In this document: piece after piece, positions 44,990 to 53,295 of the stretch | How positions within the stretch are numbered: position 1 is the stretch's first letter | Layout of the letters: every line of letters starts with the position of its first letter | Assembly: GCF_029229925.1 (NCBI RefSeq) | Contig: NZ_CP107254.1 | Location: 1,798,001 to 1,862,000 of the forward strand | Reading direction: 5' to 3' | Length of the DNA stretch: 64,000 nt | Origin: Halorhabdus sp. BNX81 | GTDB lineage: Archaea; Halobacteriota; Halobacteria; Halobacteriales; Haloarculaceae | Made by a program: the position numbers and the translations under genes | The notes under the pieces: model-generated | The model's input: only the letters and a program-made list of their open reading frames with translations | The model's database searches: none | What the model was told of the DNA's origin: nothing

Positions 44990-47170
44990 TCAGTACACGA
45001 ACCGTTCGAGGAGTCGACCGAGCAGGCCTGGCTGCCCTTCACCGCCGGGATGGAGGACGAGCGCGTTCCCGCCGTTCGCGAGATCGAGGCCGGGGCCGTC
45101 ACGCAAGATCGCACCCCCGGTGTCGGCAACAACGACGAGGTCGGCGTCTCGGGACGCGCGGAGTAGCGCCGCCGCGTCGTCCTCGCTCTCGACGACCGCC
45201 GATTCGGTCGGGCCCGAACAGAGGTCGGCCAGTTCGTCGTGATAGGTCTCGACTGAGTGACGCCGTTGGTCGGTCGCGTCCGGCGCGATCCCGTGGACGA
45301 ACTCGACAGTGGCATCACGATCCATCGCCAGAGAGTTGGCAATTCGAACTTTCTGGGGATCGAACGGGCCCCCGTCGTCGACGAGGGCAAAGCGGTCGAT
45401 ATCGTCCAGCCCCTCGGCGTCGACACCCAGTACGTCGAAGGACCGACTCGGCCCCATGAGCACGTCGGCAAGCCCTTCCGTGAAGGTCGGGCCGGACTCG
45501 TCGACGATGACGAGGTCGTACCCGTGCAGATCGGCGACGTTTGCGACCGCCCGGTCAACGTCGTGACTGACGATCTCGCCGTACTCGACGGGCACGTCGG
45601 TGTCCTCGACGAGGACGGCCGTCCGCTCCTCGAACACCTGGTCGGTTTCTGTGAGTGTCGATTCAGCATACGACAGTGGCGTCTGGTCGGGCACCTGATC
45701 GAACTGAACGACAGTTACAGTCCCGTTCCCGGCTCTGGCTAGCGGGACCGCCACGTCGAGCAGACGTTCCTCTGCCGCCGCGGTCGTGTCCTCTGTGAGC
45801 GCGACGAGCACGTCGGACTCGTCGGCGTCGTGACAGACCGAACGCGTTTCCTCGACAGCTCGTTGATCGATGCCACGACGGATCGCGTCGGTGACTGCGC
45901 CCTCCCGGGAGACGTTGCGGTGGGCGTACGCGAAGTACCAGCCGACGCTCCCGAGAATGATGACGATCGCCCCCACGAACGGGATCAGTCCCATCTGGGT
46001 CAGCAACACGAGGCCGCCCAGGACGCCAAAGCCCTGCATCCAGGGGTACAGCGGCGATTCGTAACTCGGGTCGTAGGCGATGTCACTCTCCCTGAAGGCG
46101 ATCAGGGCCACGTTGATCAACACGAACACGAGGATCTGGAACGCGCTCGCGAGTTTCGCGATGCTCATGATCGGGACGAACGCGATCAGCGTCAGCATGA
46201 CGAGACCGGTCAGTGCGATGGCCGTGACCGGCGTGCCAAAGCGGTCGCTGACGGTGGCGAACGTCGGTGGGGCGAGGTCGTCCCGGCTCATCGCGAAGGG
46301 GTATCGCGACGACGAGAGGAGGCCGGCGTTGGCGGTGCTGATCAGCGCGAGCATCGCGGCGATGACGACGGCGGCCACGCCGGGCGTCGACATCGTCGCC
46401 TCGGCCACGTCGGCGACGGGGGTGCTCGAGCCGACGATCCCCGACGGATCGACGCCGACGATCACGAGCACGACGAGGACGTACAGCAACGTCGTGAACC
46501 CGAGCGACCAGATCATCCCCCGGGGTATCACGCGGTCCGGATCCTCGATCTCCTCGGCGACGCTCGCGATCTTCGTCACCCCCGCATAGGAGACGAACAC
46601 GAAGCCGGTCGCTTCGAGGATGCCGCCCGCGCCCGCGGCCAGGAATCCATCAAAGGAGGCGCTCTGAATCGAACCCGCACTGCCGCCGACGAACCAGATC
46701 ATCGCGGCCAGCATGATCGCCACGATCCCGACCTGCAGGCGACCCGTCTGTTTCGCGCCCAGGAGGTTGACCAGGATGAGGACGGCCGCGAGCACGAGCG
46801 CGACCGGCTTGATCGGGAGTTCGAAGTACCACAAGAGGTACGGGACGCCGCCAACGAGCGCGAGCGCCCCCTTAAATGAGAGTGCGAACCAGGTCCCGAT
46901 ACCCGCGATCGTGCCGAGCAACGGTCCCATCCCGCGTTCGATGTAGAGGTAGGTCCCACCGGCCTCGGGCATCGCCGTCGCCATCTCGGCCTTGCTCAGT
47001 GCTGCCGGGAGGACGATCAGTGCTGCCAGAACGTACGCCAGGATCACCGCCGGCCCGGCCATCTCGAGGGCGAGCGCCGGCAGGATGAAGATGCCACTGC
47101 CGACCATCGCACCGATACTGATCGCCAGAACCGAAAACAGTCCGAGATCGCGTTCGAGTTCCTTCGGCAT
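44990..47170 (-). CDS. APC amino acid permease fused to Usp-like domains
   Basis: The 726-residue protein has a 12-helix APC permease over residues 1-430, starting ELERDLGLFSVLAISIGAMVGSGIF, the substrate-site helix of the family, and including EEIEDPDRVIPRG. Two Usp-like cytoplasmic domains follow (about 455-590 and 595-726; ALTEDTTAAAEERLLDVAVPLA and DADLVVVADTGGAILRDG mark them). Fusion of APC carriers with Usp domains is known in haloarchaea, and the domains may bind nucleotide and gate transport. It starts 5 bases after the stop of the NAD-binding gene, so the two form an operon. Confidence 0.88.
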   Translation of the reverse strand: MPKELERDLGLFSVLAISIGAMVGSGIFILPALALEMAGPAVILAYVLAALIVLPAALSKAEMATAMPEAGGTYLYIERGMGPLLGTIAGIGTWFALSFKGALALVGGVPYLLWYFELPIKPVALVLAAVLILVNLLGAKQTGRLQVGIVAIMLAAMIWFVGGSAGSIQSASFDGFLAAGAGGILEATGFVFVSYAGVTKIASVAEEIEDPDRVIPRGMIWSLGFTTLLYVLVVLVIVGVDPSGIVGSSTPVADVAEATMSTPGVAAVVIAAMLALISTANAGLLSSSRYPFAMSRDDLAPPTFATVSDRFGTPVTAIALTGLVMLTLIAFVPIMSIAKLASAFQILVFVLINVALIAFRESDIAYDPSYESPLYPWMQGFGVLGGLVLLTQMGLIPFVGAIVIILGSVGWYFAYAHRNVSREGAVTDAIRRGIDQRAVEETRSVCHDADESDVLVALTEDTTAAAEERLLDVAVPLARAGNGTVTVVQFDQVPDQTPLSYAESTLTETDQVFEERTAVLVEDTDVPVEYGEIVSHDVDRAVANVADLHGYDLVIVDESGPTFTEGLADVLMGPSRSFDVLGVDAEGLDDIDRFALVDDGGPFDPQKVRIANSLAMDRDATVEFVHGIAPDATDQRRHSVETYHDELADLCSGPTESAVVESEDDAAALLRASRDADLVVVADTGGAILRDGPGLDLANGGNALVLHPGGEGQPGLLGRLLERFVY

Positions 47171-47175
47171 CGGGA

Positions 47176-47586
47176 TTAGAGTGCCTCCAGCGAGTCCTGA
47201 ACCGCTTGCACGCTCGCTTCGGCTGGCGTCACCGTCTCGGTGGCTATCCCATCGAAGGCGGCCGTTCGATCCGAATCGTTGACCCTGATGATCACTGTCT
47301 CGACGTCACCGTGAATTCGCAGGCGCTGGGCCACGAGCAGGTTGACTGCGTCCCTGTCGGTCGCGACGAACGCGGTCTCTGCCGAGATCGCCTCCGGGTC
47401 AAGGCCCGTGTCGAACGTCGTCCGATGGGTCGGCACTCCGGCACGCTCGGCCACCCGTGCCTGATTGTGTCGATCCGTGACGAAGACGACCGCGTGGGAG
47501 CTATCAAGTTCCTCTGCAACTGCTCTGACACCGCTAGTGGTCCCGACGACCACCACGTCGACGGGGGAAGGAACGTCGTCGGTCAT
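47176..47586 (-). CDS. Stand-alone TrkA-N (RCK-like) NAD-binding domain protein
   Basis: The 136-residue protein starts at MTDDVPSPVDVVVVGTTSGVRAVAEEL. It is a single Rossmann domain of the TrkA-N/RCK type: VDVVVVGTTSGV in place of the classical GxGxxG, VFVTDRHNQARVA with the acidic ribose-binding turn, FVATDRDAVNLLVAQ and VIIRVNDSDR. The glycine loop is altered (GTTSG), so nucleotide binding may be weak. No TrkA-C domain is attached. It lies 5 bases upstream of the permease gene and is probably its cytoplasmic regulator. Confidence 0.75.
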   Translation of the reverse strand: MTDDVPSPVDVVVVGTTSGVRAVAEELDSSHAVVFVTDRHNQARVAERAGVPTHRTTFDTGLDPEAISAETAFVATDRDAVNLLVAQRLRIHGDVETVIIRVNDSDRTAAFDGIATETVTPAEASVQAVQDSLEAL

Positions 47587-47849
47587 CCCGGCGCACACCC
47601 TCCCGAGATCGGCGATCGTTCGTTCGTTCCCCCGGTTCGATGGCTAACTGACGCGTCCGGACGATGGTGTTCCATACAGTGCGGCATAACACACGGAACG
47701 TCATAAGTTAGTCGGTTAATTTGACGCTGCGTCATTTGGATTCGGCAAAATGGCCCGATTCGTTCGAATCCGTGAAAGACCGTCGAACGACGACAGTCCT
47801 GTGAGAGCTGGCCAGCTCGACCAAACGGCGACAACGAAAAAACAGACAA
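47587..47849. other. Upstream region of the permease operon
   Basis: The 263-base gap contains no supported gene. It holds a perfect palindrome at 47722-47734 and AT-rich elements (AAATTAACC and AACTTATG on the minus strand) that could be TATA boxes for the NAD-binding/permease operon. A minus-strand frame of 88 codons here is rich in His, Arg, Cys and Ser, unlike haloarchaeal proteins. Confidence 0.45.
47722..47734. promoter_or_regulatory. Perfect palindrome TGACGC-T-GCGTCA
   Basis: A 6-1-6 inverted repeat lies between the Lrp-family gene and the NAD-binding/permease operon. Next to it are AT-rich promoter-like stretches. Lrp/AsnC proteins often bind short palindromes near their own gene or an amino-acid transporter, so this is a strong candidate site for the neighbouring regulator. 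Confidence 0.6.
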
Positions 47850-48320
47850 TCAGGCCCGTTCGACGCTGAATCCGTCGAATGGCGTTTCGTACTCGTTGCG
47901 GATGAGATCCTCATCTTCGATGGTGAGCCCGATCTCGTCGAGCTCACGGCCGATCCGGTTCAGGTCGTCGCCGTCGCGGCCGATCGCCTCGATGTGGACG
48001 TTCTCGTGGCCGGTCATGACCTCCCGAACGGCGACGACGCCGCTGACCTCCTGGGCCCGTTCGGCGAGTTCCTCACGGTCGGGGACAGGTGCCGTACAGA
48101 CGATCAACGTATGCAACTGGAGGCCAGTCTGTTCGTAGTCGATCTCGGCGTGATAACCAGTCAGAATGCCGTCGGCTTCCAGCGCCTGGATCCGGGTCCG
48201 CACCGTACTCGGGGCGACGTCCATACGCTCGGCGATCGTACTCGTCGAGGTTTTCCGGGCGTTGTCTTGCAGTGCATAGAGAATCGCCCTGTCGAGATCG
48301 TCGAGTTCGTGAGCGGCCAT
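47850..48320 (-). CDS. Lrp/AsnC family transcriptional regulator
   Basis: The 156-residue protein starts at MAAHELDDLDRAILYALQDNARKT, the family's usual opening. The HTH covers about residues 8-60 (TSTSTIAERMDVAPSTVRTRIQALEADGIL). The ligand-binding RAM domain follows (LIVCTAPVPDREELAERAQEV, then VVAVREVMTGHENVHIEAIG). These regulators form octamers or dimers that sense amino acids. Its position directly upstream of an amino-acid permease operon on the same strand suggests that it controls that operon, with the palindrome at 47722 as the site. Confidence 0.9.
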   Translation of the reverse strand: MAAHELDDLDRAILYALQDNARKTSTSTIAERMDVAPSTVRTRIQALEADGILTGYHAEIDYEQTGLQLHTLIVCTAPVPDREELAERAQEVSGVVAVREVMTGHENVHIEAIGRDGDDLNRIGRELDEIGLTIEDEDLIRNEYETPFDGFSVERA

Positions 48321-48423
48321 GGACTGGTGTTGTGAGCCACGCGACAGAAGCGTTGTGGTCACTCAGGGACACGGCCCACGAAAGCGGGTAGAATCGAACG
48401 CGTCCCTCGAACGGAATAAACGG

Positions 48424-48432
48424 AGTTTAATC
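48424..48432 (+). promoter_or_regulatory. TATA-like promoter of aspS
   Basis: AGTTTAATC lies about 27 bases before the ATG at 48455, which predicts a leaderless aspS transcript. Confidence 0.5.
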
Positions 48433-48454
48433 CCCGGGCGAGAAACACCGGAGT

Positions 48455-49759
48455 ATGCAGGAACGGACATATGCTGCAGACGCTGACCCCGGGACGAGCG
48501 CGACCGTCGCGGGCTGGGTACACGAGATCCGCGACCTCGGCGGGATCGCCTTCCTGATCCTCCGAGACACGACCGGAAAAATCCAGGTCAAAATCGAGAA
48601 GGACAACCTCGAGGAAGCACTCGTCGAGACGGCACTCGATGTCCACCGCGAGAGCGTTCTCAAGGTTGTCGGTGACGTCGAGGAAGAGGAGCGTGCCCCG
48701 ACGGGCGTCGAGGTCTCGCCCGACGACATCGAGGTGATCGCCCCTGCCGACCCCGAACTTCCCCTGGACCCATCCGGGAAGGTCGACGCCGAACTCCCGA
48801 CACGACTGGACAACCGGACGCTTGACCTCCGCAAGCCCGAAGTCAAAGCCATCTTCGAGATCCGCGCGGAAGTCCTGCGCTCGGTCCGGGAAGCCTTCCG
48901 AAACCTGGACGCGACGGAGATCAACACGCCGAAGATCGTCGCCACGGGCACCGAGGGCGGGACGGAGCTGTTCCCGATCACCTACTTCGGCCGCGAGGCA
49001 TTCATGAACCAGAGTCCACAGCTGTTCAAACAGCTGATGGTCGGTTCCGGGCTGGAGCGGGTCTTCGAGATCGGGCCGATCTTCCGCGCGGAGGAGCACA
49101 ACACGCCCCGGCACCTCAACGAGGCGACCTCGATCGACTTCGAGTCGGCCTTCTACGACCACACCGAGGCGATGGACGCCTGCGAGACGGTCGTGAAAGC
49201 TGCCTACGAAGGCGTCGCACAGAACTGCGCCGACGAACTCGAAACGCTCGGCCTTACCGAGGTCTTCTCGGCTCCCGAGGGCGACTTCCCGCGGCTTACC
49301 TACGAAGAAGCCATCGAGCGGATCAACGCCACGGGCGAGATCGACGACGTGCTGGTGTGGGGTGACGACCTCTCGACGGAAGCCGAACACGCCCTCGGCC
49401 AGGACGTCGGCGAGCACTACTTCATCACCGACTGGCCCAGCGAGATCAAGCCCTTCTACATCAAGGATCACGACGACGATCCGGAACTCTCGACGGGCTT
49501 CGACATGATGCACCCCTCGATGGAACTCGTCTCCGGCGGGCAGCGTGAACACCGCCACGACCACCTCGTCGAGGGCTTCGAACAGCAGGGTCTGGATCCG
49601 GGTGCCTTCGAGTACTATACCAAGATGTTCAAGTACGGCATGCCGCCCCACGCCGGCTGGGGCCTGGGTGGCGAACGGCTCGTCATGACGATGCTCGGCC
49701 TGGAGAACATCCGCGAAGCCGTGATCTTCCCGCGAGATCGGCAGCGTTTGTCGCCATAA
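48455..49759 (+). CDS. aspS: Aspartyl-tRNA synthetase (archaeal/eukaryotic type)
   Basis: The 434-residue class II synthetase has an N-terminal OB-fold anticodon domain ([23 protein letters not shown]), and class II motifs in [36 protein letters not shown] and [30 protein letters not shown]. This is the archaeal-genre AspRS, which in many archaea also charges tRNA-Asn and leaves amidation to GatCAB. GatB is encoded 7 kb upstream, so non-discriminating charging is possible; an AsnRS elsewhere in the genome would argue against it. It ends in two hairpins before the PIN gene. Confidence 0.95.
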   Translation: MQERTYAADADPGTSATVAGWVHEIRDLGGIAFLILRDTTGKIQVKIEKDNLEEALVETALDVHRESVLKVVGDVEEEERAPTGVEVSPDDIEVIAPADPELPLDPSGKVDAELPTRLDNRTLDLRKPEVKAIFEIRAEVLRSVREAFRNLDATEINTPKIVATGTEGGTELFPITYFGREAFMNQSPQLFKQLMVGSGLERVFEIGPIFRAEEHNTPRHLNEATSIDFESAFYDHTEAMDACETVVKAAYEGVAQNCADELETLGLTEVFSAPEGDFPRLTYEEAIERINATGEIDDVLVWGDDLSTEAEHALGQDVGEHYFITDWPSEIKPFYIKDHDDDPELSTGFDMMHPSMELVSGGQREHRHDHLVEGFEQQGLDPGAFEYYTKMFKYGMPPHAGWGLGGERLVMTMLGLENIREAVIFPRDRQRLSP

Positions 49760-49760
49760 G

Positions 49761-49865
49761 CGAGGACGACCAGCGGGAGTCCTCGAAACGCGAGCGGGAG
49801 CGAAGCGACACGCGAGCGGCGACAAACCTGCGAGCCAGCGAGACGAACGAAGTGAGTCTCGCAGG
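49761..49865. repeat. Two stem-loops in the aspS 3' intergenic region
   Basis: CGAGGAC (49761-49767) pairs with GTCCTCG (49779-49785). CCTGCGAG (49827-49834) pairs with CTCGCAGG (49858-49865), with GCGAGAC/GTCTCGC nested inside. The loop holds GAACGAAGTGAG, a motif that also appears behind tRNA-Glu. No T-run follows, so they are not obvious terminators. Confidence 0.5.
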
Positions 49866-49909
49866 ATCGCCAGCGACTCTCTCCGTAGCGTCGCTCGATC
49901 TCGCAGCGG

Positions 49910-50443
49910 TCAAAGATCGCCGATGGCCTGTGCCCGGAGTTCGCCAGTTAAATGGAGTCCGTGACTGTCGATCCTGCGGACGATCCGCTTTGCCTGCGTG
50001 GTCTTGAGATACTTGTCCTCACTGGTGGCCCGGACGACGGTCCCGAACGTCCCGGTTACCGTGGCCCCCAATCCCTCGGCGACCGTCCGCAGGCGGCGGT
50101 CGTCGGTAACGAGCCCAATTGTCGGCCCGTCGTCCTCAGTGTCCGCCGCCTGGTCGTCGTCCATGGCCGCCAGCACGGGCTGCAGTAAGCGGCTTTCGAC
50201 GACTGGGTTTTCGACGCCGAGGACTCCCATCGCGCGTTCGGCGTGGTCGGTGTCGATCGTCTCTCGGGTCGCCCCACCGTCGTGAACGAACTTCTCCATG
50301 TTCGTCTTCGCCGGTTCGGTCGAGACTTGGTCGGCAACCATCTCGGGGATGACGATCGCGCCATCGAACGCGGAGAGCAGTTTGGTCTCGCCGACCGTGC
50401 CGAGATCGATCAGTGGGCCCGGGCCGACGTAGATCCGGGTCAT
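49910..50443 (-). CDS. PIN-like nucleic acid-binding protein, putative toxin
   Basis: The 177-residue protein starts at MTRIYVGPGPLIDLGTVGE. Acidic residues spaced as in PIN/VapC nucleases are seen: IDLG near the start, the Glu/Asp cluster around residues 95-110 and IGLVTDDRRLRTVAE (D/D motif) at about 118. The C-terminal part is an extra helical region. The first acidic residue environment is not fully canonical, so ribonuclease activity is likely rather than certain. It overlaps the upstream antitoxin-like gene by 4 bases (ATGA), the arrangement expected for a type II toxin-antitoxin pair. Confidence 0.72.
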   Translation of the reverse strand: MTRIYVGPGPLIDLGTVGETKLLSAFDGAIVIPEMVADQVSTEPAKTNMEKFVHDGGATRETIDTDHAERAMGVLGVENPVVESRLLQPVLAAMDDDQAADTEDDGPTIGLVTDDRRLRTVAEGLGATVTGTFGTVVRATSEDKYLKTTQAKRIVRRIDSHGLHLTGELRAQAIGDL

Positions 50444-50742
50444 AGCTCGTGGGCCGCTTCGACCTCGCCTTCCAGGTCTTCGCGCCGGAACTGGACTGTC
50501 AGGTTCTTCTCGCGGGCGATTTCGAGCCACTCGGCGACGGTCACGTTCGCCAGCCGGGCGGCCTCGTTGACCGCGACATCCCCGGACTGATACCGCTCGA
50601 CAGCGTGGCGCACGCGAAGGTCCTGCAGACCGTCACGCAACGCTTTCCGGATGGTCGAGCTCCAATCGTCCTCGAGCAGGTCGGCGACGGCTTCGAGTTC
50701 AGCCTTCTCTTCATCGGGAAGCCGGACGCTGACTGTGGGCAT
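50440..50742 (-). CDS. Antitoxin-like ribbon-helix-helix protein (UPF0175 type)
   Basis: The 100-residue protein starts at MPTVSVRLPDEEKAELEAVADLLE, a ribbon-helix-helix DNA-binding opening. The second half (LRVRHAVERYQSGDVAVNEAARLANVTVAEWLEIARE) has the UPF0175 helix-turn-helix arrangement. UPF0175 proteins are usual partners of PIN toxins in archaea. A TATA-like GAAATATG lies about 30 bases before its ATG on the minus strand. The RHH domain probably represses its own promoter, and the toxin follows with a 4-base overlap. Confidence 0.78.
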   Translation of the reverse strand: MPTVSVRLPDEEKAELEAVADLLEDDWSSTIRKALRDGLQDLRVRHAVERYQSGDVAVNEAARLANVTVAEWLEIAREKNLTVQFRREDLEGEVEAAHEL

Positions 50743-50849
50743 GTGTATACGGCCGATGACAGCGTAAACATATTTCAAACCCCCGGTTTCGGATCACTCG
50801 CCGATCCGAACTCGAAGGGTTCTACCGGGGGGACGACGAAGGGCCGACA

Positions 50850-51731
50850 ATGAGCGAGCGAGCGAGCGCGTTCGTCCCGGGCCACGTGACGGGGTTTTTC
50901 TCCGTCGTCCGGACCGACGATCCGACGACGACTGGCTCACGCGGCGGCGGGATCGCCCTCTCCGACGGCGTCCGGGTGACCGTCGAACCGGCACCCGAGA
51001 CGACGATCACGCTCGACGGGCGGACCGTTCAGATCGAGGCAGTCGAGCGGGTTCTCGACGCCCTGGCGGTCGAGGCGGCGGTCACCGGCGAGACGGACTT
51101 GCCGATCGGTGCGGGATTCGGCGTCTCGGGGGCGATGGCGCTCGGGGCGGCACTCGCTGCCAACGCCGTCTTCGATCGCCGGCTCTCGCGGGACGAACTC
51201 GTCACGATCGCCCACGGAGCCGAGGTGCAGGCCGGGACGGGGCTGGGCGACGTGGTCGCGCAGGCAGCCGGCGGCATCACCCTCCGGCTGGAACCCGGCG
51301 GGCCGATGGAGAATCGACTCGACGCGGTTCCCACGCGCTCCCGCGTCGAATACGTCACCTTTGGCGAACTCGACACCGCGACCGTCATCGGCGGCGACAC
51401 AGACCGACTGAGCGAGGCCGGAAACGAGGGGCTGTCGACTGTCGTCGCCGAGCCGACCGTAGCGGAGTTCATGTACGCCTCCCGGCGGTTCGCCCGCGAA
51501 GCTGATCTCCTGACTGAGACGGTTCGGGACGTGATTACGGACGTCGCGGCGGCCGACGGCGAGGCCTCGATGGCGATGCTCGGCGAGACGGTCTTTGCGC
51601 TCGGGGACGGACTGTCGGCGGCCGGGTACGACCCCCAGGTCTGTCAGGTCGATCCGGCAGGGGCGACGCTGGTCGATGGCAGGCACGCGAACAGAGAAGG
51701 CCCGGCCCTCTCGACGGGCACTTCGCAGTAG
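50850..51731 (+). CDS. Pantoate kinase
   Basis: The 293-residue GHMP-type kinase phosphorylates pantoate to 4-phosphopantoate, the archaeal replacement for bacterial pantothenate synthetase and kinase. The start AFVPGHVTGFFSV is the characteristic archaeal PoK opening. DLPIGAGFGVSGAMALGAALA is the GHMP ATP loop, and GTGLGDVVAQAAGGI is the third motif. The next gene, 35 bases downstream on the same strand, encodes the following enzyme in the path. MfnA, a possible source of beta-alanine, is encoded at 28.8 kb. Regulation by CoA is known for related routes but not visible here. Confidence 0.9.
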   Translation: MSERASAFVPGHVTGFFSVVRTDDPTTTGSRGGGIALSDGVRVTVEPAPETTITLDGRTVQIEAVERVLDALAVEAAVTGETDLPIGAGFGVSGAMALGAALAANAVFDRRLSRDELVTIAHGAEVQAGTGLGDVVAQAAGGITLRLEPGGPMENRLDAVPTRSRVEYVTFGELDTATVIGGDTDRLSEAGNEGLSTVVAEPTVAEFMYASRRFAREADLLTETVRDVITDVAAADGEASMAMLGETVFALGDGLSAAGYDPQVCQVDPAGATLVDGRHANREGPALSTGTSQ

Positions 51732-51766
51732 CGACGTTTTTCACCGTCTGGATCCGATCGTGATTC

Positions 51767-52516
51767 ATGAGCGACGTGGACATCCCGGAGAGTCACCCAC
51801 GGTACGAATCGCTGTTGACCCGCCATCGTATCGAAACCGGCGTCGAGAAGGGGATCACGAGCCAGCAGGGGCTCATCGCCCAAGGTCGGGGCGAAGCATT
51901 CGATTACCTGCTGGGCGAGCGGACCATCGAGAGCGCCGACCGGGCCGAGCGGGTTGGGGCCGCATACCTTCTGCTCGCCGACCGCCCAGTGCTCTCGATC
52001 AACGGGAACGTCGCCGCGCTCGTCCCCGGGGAAGTCGTCGAGCTGGCCGCGGTGACGGGAGCCGACCTGGAGGTCAACCTGTTCAATCGTACCGAGGCGC
52101 GGATCGAAGCGATCGCCGACCACCTCCGCGAGCACGGCGCAAACGAGGTGAAGGGACTGACGGCTGACGCGCGCATTCCCGGCCTGGATCACGAGCGGGC
52201 GAAGGTCGACGCCGACGGCATCTACGACGCTGACACGGTCGTGGTTCCGCTTGAGGACGGCGATCGGGCCGAAGCACTCGGCGAGATGGGGAAAACGGAG
52301 ATCGTAATCGACCTCAATCCGCTGTCCCGATCGGCACAGGTCGCGGCGGTGCCGATCATCGACAACGTGCTCCGGGCCGTGCCAAATATGACAGCGCATG
52401 CCCGATCGCTACAGGACAGCCCGGCCGAGGACCTCCGGCAGCTAGTCGAGGACTTCGATCCGGCGGGGGCACTCGACGCCGCCGAGAAAGCGATTCGATC
52501 CGGCCAACTGGAGTGA
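51767..52516 (+). CDS. 4-phosphopantoate--beta-alanine ligase (phosphopantothenate synthetase)
   Basis: The 249-residue protein joins 4-phosphopantoate and beta-alanine with ATP to form 4'-phosphopantothenate. The archaeal family signatures are IPESHPRYESLLTRHRI at the start, SINGNVAALVPGE, EVNLFNRTEARI and KTEIVIDLNPLSRSAQ. It follows pantoate kinase by 35 bases on the same strand, which puts two consecutive CoA steps in one operon. The length matches the archaeal family. The last 25 residues are a helical tail. No bacterial-type panC or panK is seen. Confidence 0.93.
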   Translation: MSDVDIPESHPRYESLLTRHRIETGVEKGITSQQGLIAQGRGEAFDYLLGERTIESADRAERVGAAYLLLADRPVLSINGNVAALVPGEVVELAAVTGADLEVNLFNRTEARIEAIADHLREHGANEVKGLTADARIPGLDHERAKVDADGIYDADTVVVPLEDGDRAEALGEMGKTEIVIDLNPLSRSAQVAAVPIIDNVLRAVPNMTAHARSLQDSPAEDLRQLVEDFDPAGALDAAEKAIRSGQLE

Positions 52517-52577
52517 GAAAGCGCGGTACCGGGCGACCAGCAGAGTACTTACGTGAACGCGTCGAAAAGGAGGCTAT

Positions 52578-53225
52578 ATGAGTCTCGAAGTCGACGTCCG
52601 GAAACTCGATCTGTTCAACAAGATCGCAAAGGAGGGATCGGAGACAGTCTCGGATCACCTCAACCAGATGGCGGGGCTAAACACCGAAATAGCCGTCTCG
52701 AAGATCAACTTCCTCGACATCGAAGACGTGCGGACCCACATGGGTGACGGCGACCGCGTCGGGATCTTCGTCGAGTTGACCGAAGCGCCGTATGGGTACG
52801 TCCTCTTCATGCTCGAACCGGACGATGCAAAGGAGTTGGCAGGGATGCTCGTCGGCGGGACTGACGACGACACAGAGGGATTCAGCGAGATGGAGCGGTC
52901 GGCGATCCAGGAGGTCGGCAACATCATGACCTCCGGGTATATCGACGGCTGGGCGAACGTTCTGGATACGACCATCGGGATGGGGACCCCCTCGTTCGCG
53001 TACGGCCCGGCCGGCGGCATCGTCAACGAGATGGGCGGGTGGCCCGACGAGGACATCGCGTTCGTCATCGACTCAGAGATCACCGCCGGTGACGGTGACG
53101 TCTCACTGACGATCTATACCTTCCCGAAGCTCGTCGATCTCGTCGAACTGATTCAGGGGATCGACGTCTCGACGGTCGTCGGCGAGGACACGACGATCTC
53201 GTCGGACATCGCCGACGAAATGTAG
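52578..53225 (+). CDS. cheC: Chemotaxis protein CheC
   Basis: The 215-residue protein is a CheC/CheX-type phosphatase of CheY-P. The second active motif fits the family pattern exactly: SAIQEVGN followed 22 residues later by Pro in MGTPSFAYG. The first copy is worn: SETVSDHLNQ has Asp in place of Glu, and no Pro follows at the right distance. CheC proteins with a single working site dephosphorylate CheY weakly and may bind CheD or the archaellum motor adaptors. The gene stands away from other chemotaxis genes in this window, 61 bases after the CoA pair. Confidence 0.87.
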   Translation: MSLEVDVRKLDLFNKIAKEGSETVSDHLNQMAGLNTEIAVSKINFLDIEDVRTHMGDGDRVGIFVELTEAPYGYVLFMLEPDDAKELAGMLVGGTDDDTEGFSEMERSAIQEVGNIMTSGYIDGWANVLDTTIGMGTPSFAYGPAGGIVNEMGGWPDEDIAFVIDSEITAGDGDVSLTIYTFPKLVDLVELIQGIDVSTVVGEDTTISSDIADEM

Positions 53226-53295
53226 CCGGGTCTGTGCGTGAATCGACATGCCAAGAACGGAGGGCTCAAGACCCTACTCGCCGTGATCTCAGTTA

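Noticed and set aside
47583-47849. 88-codon minus-strand ORF upstream of the permease operon
   Set aside because: Rich in His, Cys, Arg and Ser, unlike haloarchaeal proteins, and it covers the palindrome and promoter-like elements.
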